Made by a program: the position numbers and the translations under genes | In this document: positions 57,091 through 64,000 of the stretch, piece by piece | How the letters are laid out: every line of letters begins with the position of its first letter | How positions within the stretch are numbered: position 1 is the first letter of the stretch | NCBI RefSeq assembly: GCF_031755915.1 | Contig: NC_083388.1 | Coordinates: 13,280,501-13,344,500, forward strand | DNA: 64,000 bases | Direction: 5' to 3' | Origin: Ziziphus jujuba | Lineage: Eukaryota > Streptophyta > Magnoliopsida > Rosales > Rhamnaceae | The notes under the pieces: model-generated | What the model saw: only the letters and a program-made list of their open reading frames with translations | What the model was told of the DNA's origin: nothing | Database searches by the model: none

Positions 57091-57678
57091 GCTAGTATAA
57101 ATACACAAAAATCCTCACCAAAATCAGTCCCTCACGTGTTTCACTCAAATAAGGTCTCAACACTCGTGTTTGCTTACTAGTTTCAGCTTTTAACCCTCTT
57201 TTAAGCTCATACTCTCTTGTATTTTTCCACTCAAAGAATTATCTCAAAGTTTTAATTAAAACACATGCAAAACAGCAACTAGATCACAAGTATGCTCTAA
57301 TAAAACTTATCAACAAAACAGCAACTAAAACAAGCAAATACTGAGTGAATTGATAAAACCTGGTGTCGGCGCTGCGAACCAAAAACAAGGTAGATCAACA
57401 AGTTATTTTTGAAATTAACAAGAAGCAAAACCAGAATATTAAGAAACCAAAAATTCAAGAAAAAAATTTAGAAAAGAGATTCAAACAACGAACAAGAAAC
57501 AATTCGAACATATTATGGAAAAGTTATGGGTTGTAGTTCTTATAATTTAAGTTTTTCTTGTAAATCCTTTACCAATTTTGGTCCAGAAAATTTTAGCACT
57601 CAAAATTCAAAATCCCGCAGCTATATAGAATGAATAACAGCAACTCCAAATAATCACAATTGAAATTCCACACCAAAA
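57091..57678 (-). other. Gypsy-C leader, part 1
   Basis: Non-coding leader that continues at 62571-63162 after the Gypsy-D insertion. The sequence matches the Gypsy-A leader reversed, for example AATCACAATTGAAATTCCAC. Confidence 0.75.
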
Positions 57679-58574
57679 TGATGAGGACATGACCAAGAGC
57701 CCTTCAAGATGGAGCCCAGATCCACTTCAAGTGTCTACAGGACCCATAACCCGAGCGCGAGCAAACAGATTGAAAGAGGCACTAAATGGTTTAATCCAAG
57801 AGGTGTTTTCAACCTAAGGAAGCAAGTTCTTAGTGAAGATGAACTAAAATTTGTCCATATGATTGGGATGGTGGATGCCAACGTGAAAGAGAGTTTAACG
57901 CATGGACTTCTACAACATGGCGATGTGGCATCATATGGTGACATGGCATCCAAGTAAGCTTAGCCAAATTTTATAATTAGGGAAATATTAATTTTTATTT
58001 ATGTTTTGATTGGATTTTGGCATGTTGCCTATTTACTTTCCTAATTTAGTTTTTATTAGGTTTTTAAATTACTTTCCTAATTTTATGAGAGTATAATTGG
58101 TCAAAGAATTAAATGCCATTTGAATTAGGACACTAGGAGCTACATTAGGTTTCCTAAACTTAACCAAATTAGGTTTCCTAAACCTTTCAAAATTAGGTTT
58201 CCTAAACCTACTTTTTGTCCATTATTATTCCACCTTTACTTTTAGCAAATTTAGGAAAGCTTTGTAATTTATTTTGCCTATTTAAAGGCACATAAGTCAT
58301 GAATAAAGGGAGATTACAAATTTGATTCAAAGTGAGAGTGATTCTCTTGGTTCTCTGAGAACTATATCGAACTTTTTTAAGCTTTGTTTGTGGAGTTCAA
58401 ATTTGACTTATCAATAGGTTATTCCGCACCCTATTGTGTCGTCTTCACTATACCAAGGTTCTTACCTCAAATATAGGTAACGGGTCGAGGTCTTCCATTG
58501 ATAACTTGTAATTAGATGGTCCTAATTCAATCTTTGTTACGGGATTAGAGCCAGGTCGCTCTAGGTTCGTATCA
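57679..58574 (+). repeat. 5' LTR of Gypsy-D
   Basis: 896 bp, TGATGAGGACATGACCAAG...CTAGGTTCGTATCA. It has three 24-bp palindromic units at 58145-58210. Confidence 0.92.
58145..58210. repeat. Palindromic minisatellite in the 5' LTR of Gypsy-D, 3 units
   Basis: Units of TTAGGTTTCCTAAACCTAA plus about five bases, starting at 58145, 58169 and 58193. The core is an 8-bp inverted repeat with a CCT loop. Confidence 0.92.
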
Positions 58575-58577
58575 AAT

Positions 58578-58589
58578 TGGTATCAGAGC
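58578..58589 (+). promoter_or_regulatory. Primer binding site of Gypsy-D
   Basis: TGGTATCAGAGC, three bases after the LTR: initiator tRNA-Met type. Confidence 0.9.
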
Positions 58590-58648
58590 TAGTTTCTAAT
58601 TACAGGTTTGATCTATCTATTTCTTTTCTTTTGTTTCATTGTTTTCTT

Positions 58649-58687
<39 letters not shown>

Positions 58688-59370
58688 AATCTTAGCATTA
58701 GGTTGAGGTTGCTTCTATCATCATACACGTTCTGCATCTTAAAAAAAAAAAAAGAAAAGAAAATTCGAACAGATATTAAAAAAAAAAAATTTGGTGTTGT
58801 GTGAGTGAAAAAAAAAAAAATTGTTCTTATGGTTTGTGGCATTGAATTATTGAGATTTCAAGAGAAACCAGGTAGTGAATTTTTTTTTTTTTATAGCTAA
58901 TTTGAGGAGCACCAAAAATAAGCCAAAATCAATACCGAAGATAAGGTTTGTTGAATATTCACTAATTCTATTTTGCAAATCTCATTCCAATTTGTTCCTC
59001 ACATTCTAGTTTCTTTTGTTCTCGCTAAATTTCTTGTTGAGCTTTCATCGTTGCCTTTTTTTCTTGTTACTTTTCATTCTATTTGTCTTGTAGCCTTATT
59101 TTCATAACTGTTTGGTAGGTCTATTTGGATTGTTACTTGCTAGTTTGTTTTAGTTTGAAATTAGTTTACAAAGAACCAAATAAAATTACTAGAGTGGTAA
59201 AAGGCAAGAGAGGTGAGAACTATAGAGAGTAAAAGCCAAACTATAACTAGAGTACAAACATGAGTGACCTTGAATTTGAGCGAGACACGTGAGGGAGTGT
59301 TGTGAGGCCTTTCTTTTTTACTAACAAATTTTGTAGAAAAATCATGTGACAAGACAAAAGCAAAGAAAGC
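58590..59370 (+). other. Leader of Gypsy-D
   Basis: Non-coding, with a T-run at 58659-58685 and A-runs at 58741-58765, 58778-58789 and 58808-58820. No gene is seen before the gag ATG at 59371. Confidence 0.75.
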
Positions 59371-60420
59371 ATGGATGAAACTCCAAGTGTAGCTGATCCG
59401 AAGTTATACATTCAAGCCATGGTGGGAGAACTTCAAAGAGCACTACGATTGGAGATGGGGCAGATCCATGATAGGTAGGATAGGATGGAATCATCAATCC
59501 AAACACCGCAGCCACAACCTCCACAAAGTTTTGTTCATGGATGTGGTAGAGGAAGAAATACTCCAAGAAGGGAAGAATGGGAATGTGTGGGAGATGACTA
59601 TAAGGAAGAAGAGGAAGACATTGGTTCGGGAACCAACCAACTCCATGGGAGACAGAGGTTAGACCGAGGCAATGACTATGGAGGAATTAAGATGAAAATA
59701 CCATCATTCTAAGGTAAAAGTGATCCAGAAACATATCTCGAGTGGGAGAAGAGGATTGAGATGGTATTTGATTGTCAGAACTACTCTGAGCCAAAAAATG
59801 TGAAATTAGTCACTGTTGAATTCACGGACTATGCTATTGGATGGTGGGACAAATAGACAATTTGTAGGAGGTGAGCAGGACAAAGACCTATAGATACATG
59901 GGAGGAGATGAAGGCTTTGATGAGGAAGCGTTTTGTACCTAGCCATTACTATAGGAGCATTTTTCAGAAATTACAAAGCTTGTCTCAAGGAAATAGAAAT
60001 GTGGAGGACTATTATAAGGAGATGGAAATCCTTATGATGAGGGCTAATGTTGAGGAGGATAGGGAGGCTACAATGGCACATTTCTTGGCTGGTTTGAATA
60101 AGGAAATAGCAAATCAAGTGGACTTGCACCATTATGTGGAGATTGAGGAGATGATGCACATGGCCATCAAAGTAGAGCAACAACTCAAGAGGAGGGGTAC
60201 CACAAGAGCTTGTATTGCTTAACACACTTGGAAAGCAAGCCTATCCACATGGAAACCAAATCAACCCAAGTTTGAAGATAAAGCCACCACACGGCTAAAT
60301 TCGAAGTTAAGGCCAAACCATCCTCATCTAAGCAAGTAAGTAAATCCGATTCATCTTCAACTAGAAGTCAAGATATCATGTGTTTTAAATGTTAAGGCAG
60401 GGGTCATATTGCAAGTCAAT
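59371..60420 (+). pseudogene. Gypsy-D gag, broken
   Basis: The ATG at 59371 opens MDETPSVADPKLYIQAMVGE. Stops lie after QIHDR (59476), PSF (59710) and later. The capsid block is legible: KSDPETYLEWEKR, then RKRFVPSHYYRSIFQKLQSL and FLAGLNKEIANQVDLHHYVE (59908-60222). The zinc knuckle at about 60378-60425 reads CFKC-stop-GRGHIASQC, with TAA replacing one codon. This gag start differs from the MADSRMRRGDG type of the other Gypsy elements, so Gypsy-D is a separate family. Confidence 0.85.
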
Positions 60421-60437
60421 GTCCTAATAAGAGGGTC

Positions 60438-61321
60438 ATGGTGATTCGGGAAAGTGGAGACATTGAAAGTGAGGAAGAAGAGTCAGACAATGAATCTATG
60501 CCACCATTGGAGGACGTTGGTGATGAAGATGAAGAAGATTACAAATATCCAGTTGGAGGGGACTTGTCATTGGTTGCTAGAAAAGCTTTAACTGTGTATA
60601 AAGATGAGAAGGAAGTGCAACGAGAGAACATCTTTCATACGAGGTGCAAAGTCAAGGATAAGGTATGCAGTATGATTATTGATGGAGGAAGTTGTACTAA
60701 TGTTGTTAGTCTTACTATGGTTGAAAAGCTAGGTTTACCCACTATGAAGCATCCAGAACCATATAAGCTACAATGCCTTAATGATTGTGGAGAGTTGAAG
60801 GTGAATAGGCAAGTGAATATTGCATTCTCTATTGGTGATTATGAAGATGAGGTTATTTATGATGTGGTACAATGCAAGCTGGTCATTTGCTTTTAGGATG
60901 TCTGTGGCAATGTGATAGAGATACTAATCATCATGGTCGAACTAATAAGGTTGTCTTCAATTTCAAGGGTAAACAAGTGGTGCTTATGCCGATGACTCCT
61001 AAACAAGTTTTTGATGACCAAGTGGCTTTACAAAGGCGGAAAGAAGCTGAACAACAACACAATCAAACTATATCCAACCACCAAGAGAGGAAAAAGAGTG
61101 GTGAGGATGATAGTGTGAGTGAAAAAGAAAAGAAAAAGAGTGGAAACAAAAAAGAGAGTTTTTATGCAAAACAGAGTGAGATGAAGAAGCTTTTTTGTTG
61201 TAGAAAGCCTATGATTGTAATGATGTACAAAGAAGCATATATGAATCATTTAATGAACCCTGATGAATTTGTTTTGCCTAGTTCTATTGTTGAACTAGGC
61301 AAGATTCCACGTGGCTTATAG
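60438..61321 (+). pseudogene. Gypsy-D protease and linker
   Basis: An acidic spacer (ESEEEESDNESMP) is followed by SLVARKALTVYKDEKEVQRE and the protease motif SMIIDGGSCTNVVS. The usual Asp-Ser-Gly is Asp-Gly-Gly here. A frameshift near 60880 leads to a linker rich in Lys/Glu (EKEKKKSGNKKESFYAK) that ends with IPRGL and TAG at 61319-61321. Confidence 0.82.
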
Positions 61322-61566
61322 AAGTAATCCAGAGGAGACAAACGAACTTCAAAGGCAGGTTCCACATAAGGAAGTCGAGGTTTCCAAACCAATGAAACTC
61401 TACAATCATACTGCATGGAGATGGTCCATTCCAAGTGTTGGAGAGACTTAATGACAATGCTTACAAATTAGATCTTCCAGGTGAGTATAATGTAAGTGCT
61501 ACTCTTAATGTCGCTGATTTATCTCCTTTTTGTGCAGGTGACTATTTGAGGAAAAATCCTTTTTAA
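61322..61566 (+). pseudogene. Gypsy-D: fused remnants of the RT start and the integrase tail
   Basis: After [14 protein letters not shown] (start of RT) the text jumps, near 61360, to the end of integrase: [35 protein letters not shown] and YLRKNPF, stop at 61564. The pol middle, around 2.5 kb by comparison with Gypsy-B, has been deleted. The GPF motif that Gypsy-1 and Gypsy-B have lost is retained here. Confidence 0.85.
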
Positions 61567-61577
61567 GAGGAGGGGAA
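61564..61577 (+). promoter_or_regulatory. Polypurine tract of Gypsy-D
   Basis: TAAGAGGAGGGGAA directly before the 3' LTR. Confidence 0.9.
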
Positions 61578-62570
61578 TGATGAGGACATGACCAAGAGTC
61601 CTTCAAGATGGAGCCCAGATCCACTTCAAATGTCTACAGGACCCATAACCCAAGCACAATCAAATAGATTGAAAGAGGCACTAAATGGTTTCATCCAATA
61701 GGTGTTTTCAACCCAAGGAAGCAAGTTCCTTAGTGAAGGTGAACTAAAATTTGTCCATATGATTGGGATGGTGGACGCCAACGTGAAAGAGAGTTTAACG
61801 CATGGACTTCTACAATATGGTGATGTGGCATCATATGGTGACATGGCATCCAACTAAGCGTGGCCAAATTTTATAATTAGGAAAATATTAATTTTTATTT
61901 ATGTTTTAATTGGATTTTGGCATGTTGCCTATTTACTTTCCTAATTTAGTTTTTATTAGGTTTCTAAATTACTTTCCTAATTTTGTTAGAGTTGAATTGG
62001 TTAAAGAATTAAAGGCCATGCAAATTAGAAAACTAGGAGCTAAATTAGGTTTCCTAAACCTAACCATATTAGGTTTCCTAAACCTTACGACATTAGGTTT
62101 CCTAAACCTGACCACATTAGGTTTCCTAAACCTAACCAAATTAGGTTTCCTAAGCCTAACCACATTAGGTTTCTTAAACCTATCAAAATTAGGTTTCCTA
62201 AACCTAATTTTTGTCCATTATTATTCCACCTTTAGTTTTAGCAAATTTAGGAAAGCTTTGTAATTTATTTTGCCTATTTAAAGGCACATAAGTCATGAAT
62301 AAAGGGTGATTACAATTTTGATTCAAAGTGAGAGTGATTCTCTTGGTTCTCTAAGAACTATATCGAACTTTTTCAAGCTTTGTTTGTGGAGTTCAAATTT
62401 GACTTATCGATACGTTATTCCGCACCCTATTGTGGCGTCTTTACTATACCAAGGTTCTTACCTCAAATATAGGTAATGGATTGAGATCTTCCATTGATAA
62501 CTTGTAATTAGATGGTCCTAATTCAATCTTTGTTACGGGTTTAGAGGCAGGTCGCTCTAGGTTCGTATCA
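61578..62570 (+). repeat. 3' LTR of Gypsy-D
   Basis: 993 bp, TGATGAGGACATGACCAAG...CTAGGTTCGTATCA. It is 97 bp longer than the 5' LTR, explained by seven rather than three minisatellite units. It also encodes GPITQAQSNRLKEALNG at 61638-61690. Confidence 0.92.
62045..62207. repeat. Palindromic minisatellite in the 3' LTR of Gypsy-D, 7 units
   Basis: 24-bp units starting at 62045 and 62069 and continuing to 62207, each with TTAGGTTTCCTAAACCTAA or a one-base variant. The LGFLNLT-repeat reading frame across it is a by-product. Confidence 0.93.
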
Positions 62571-63162
62571 TAAAACAAACTCAATTTTTCAACCTCCCAT
62601 AAACAGGCCAATGTGCAAAATTTTTTTCTTTTTTTTTTTTTTTATGTTTGGCTTTTCTTTTTTCTTTTTTTTTTTTTTTTTAAATCGCTCATAGATTGTA
62701 AACACAAACTCTAGTAGCATGAAACAACACCAAAATTGCAATTCCGAATGCCAAATTTATACCAAACCTGAGACAAACTTTGAACAAAGACAAATTGTAA
62801 AAATCTGTAGGTTTTATGCAATATGTTCTCAAACACCTCTTTTTTTTTTTTTTTTTGAATATAACAATGCAACCAATTAAGATTAAAACAGTAAACAAAA
62901 ATCAACAATAAACCAGATTACTAAGAACTAATATGCAAAACAACCAACAAACTAGGAAGTAAAAAGTTAGATAAAACAAGGAACAAATTCGGCTATGAAG
63001 AAAAATTTGTTTTTTTGTTTTCGTTTTTTTTTTTCATGATATGCGGAAAATTGATAGATAGGAAACAACCTTAACCTAAAGTTAAAATTGCAGAATAACA
63101 CAAAACAAAATAAAGTAAAGAAGATATATCAAACCTAAACAAAATTCGGCTCTACCACCAAA
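62571..63162 (-). other. Gypsy-C leader, part 2, with damaged primer site
   Basis: Continues from 57678. Next to the LTR the primer site reads TGGTGGTAGAGCC on the minus strand instead of TGGTATCAGAGC. It has T-rich runs at 62624-62680 and 62840-62858. No gene is seen. Confidence 0.75.
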
Positions 63163-64000
63163 TGATACAAACCTAGATCGATTTGCTCCTAAATCCGTAT
63201 TATATTAGCCCGTATTACAATTAAGTTCAGGTTCTAATGGTCACCTTAAACCTTAATCAAATTGTGATTAGAAACCTTGGTATATGTTGAAGACGCCATA
63301 TGTCCTATTGATAAGTCAAACTAAAACACTTGATTTCTATTAAGTGTTTTAGGTGTTCAAATAGAACATAGAGAATTCTTTCTCACAGGTAATTTTCTAT
63401 ATGACTAATATACTTAATTTTATTTAGAAAATAAACTTTTAAATAGGTTTGAAAGATGAAACAAATCCTTAAAACACCATAGAGAAATCGGCCATAGGTT
63501 GAGGAAACTAGGTGTGGCCGAATTCTCCTCCCTTACTAATCTAATTTTAGATTAATTAATTCTTTTATTTTGAATTAGGAATTAATTAATTTACAATTGA
63601 AATAATAAAATAGCAACTTTATTAAGTTAATTTGTCCAGAAAATAAACAAATAAAAACCAAAATAAAAATGGTTTCCTAAAACAAAAAATCAAACTCAAC
63701 TTAGGAAACTAGTTGACTAGTTGACAACTAAGTTGTCTTTATCCAATCTCCAGCCAATTTTGGCTCCAAATCAGCTCCTGCCATGTAGGATTCCAAATAG
63801 GATTAATAATGATTCCCATATGTTGTACTTGATTGAAACAAAGAGAAAGTGCTTAATCAACACAATAGAACAAAGTGAGCGCCAAAAGTGAGCAATTTCA
63901 GCCAAAAAGAAGTCTATGCACAAATGTGGTCTTTAATTGCTTTTGCTTCTGCCTTGACATGATTTCATGGCCTCTTGTTGATATCAATTAAGTTCACAAA
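63163..64000 (-). repeat. 5' LTR of Gypsy-C, truncated by the window edge
   Basis: On the plus strand it begins TGATACAAACCTAGATCG. Over 63690-63950 it matches the reversed Gypsy-A LTR closely (for example CTTTATCCAATCTC and GCCAAAAGTGAGCAATTTCA), and much better than LTR F at 54653-55766. Confidence 0.85.

Larger units (their letters stand above)
57679..62570 (+). mobile_element. Gypsy-D: Ty3/Gypsy element lacking most of pol
   Basis: LTRs lie at 57679-58574 and 61578-62570. Flanks are CAAAA (57674-57678) and TAAAA (62571-62575), a duplication with one change. The unoccupied site in Gypsy-A (TTTTG within GAGTTTGTTTTGGTG, 44335) confirms it. It encodes gag, protease and a short tail of integrase. 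RT, RNase H and the integrase core are missing, so it could move only with enzymes from relatives. Confidence 0.93.

Noticed and set aside
61910..62263. A 117-codon frame with LGFLNLT repeats, resembling a leucine-rich repeat protein
   Set aside because: It is a translation of the 24-bp LTR minisatellite and spans an LTR; the other strand shows a similar artefact (RKPNVVRF).

Overview
This window is plant nuclear DNA, most likely from the repeat-rich (pericentromere-like) part of a eudicot genome. Nearly all of it is retrotransposon or DNA-transposon sequence, stacked in nests, with AT-rich spacers and a few decayed fragments of host genes. No intact host gene was found. Only one long transposon reading frame is undamaged. 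There is no bacterial-style gene organisation, rRNA or CRISPR array.

Layout, left to right. (1) 2-5690: 3' part of an Athila-like Ty3/Gypsy element, with an uninterrupted RT/RNase H/integrase frame, a non-coding post-pol segment and a 3' LTR. (2) 5691-8495: end of a decayed CACTA DNA transposon, split by a solo LTR of the same Athila-like family (6539-8186, duplication ATGAT). (3) 8496-12169: spacer with an aspartyl-tRNA-synthetase-like fragment. (4) 12170-20008: a heavily mutated full-length Ty3/Gypsy element (here Gypsy-1). (5) 20009-25035: spacer with a LINE fragment and a fragment of a group VII ERF gene. (6) 25036-32589: a CACTA-type element with both terminal repeats and an ATA duplication, filled with about 22 copies of a ~247-bp palindromic tandem repeat. 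(7) 33395-40946: a Ty1/Copia element on the minus strand, with a solo Athila-like LTR (36803-38534, duplication GTAAC) inserted in its protease. (8) 40947-42606: relic of an ABCC-type ABC transporter gene abutting a tRNA-Pro-like sequence. (9) 42607-64000: a nest of related Ty3/Gypsy elements. Host element Gypsy-A (+) is broken by Gypsy-B (-, 45606-53682, duplication GTTAC), then by a rearranged Gypsy-C (-, 54653 to the window edge), which is itself broken by Gypsy-D (+, 57679-62570).

The most unusual object is the CACTA element at 25036-32589. Each monomer of its internal array carries two hairpins built on the GCGACGCATT/AATGCGTCGC motif. That core (GCGTCGC) also forms the subterminal repeats where a CACTA transposase would be expected to bind. 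Each monomer also carries, on the minus strand, a tRNA/SINE-like segment with recognisable RNA polymerase III A-box and B-box sequences. The array has been enlarged by a 2.09-kb duplication. A second, older CACTA relic at 5691-8495 has the same overall design.

Other points of interest: the four related Gypsy families encode a conserved peptide (GPITRAQAKRFKDNL-like) just inside the LTR, as if pol once read through the polypurine tract into the LTR. Two of the families have LTR-internal minisatellites whose copy number differs between the two LTRs of one element. The inner nest shows a clear order of insertion supported by target-site duplications. Lineage names were assigned by reading motifs only, without any database search.
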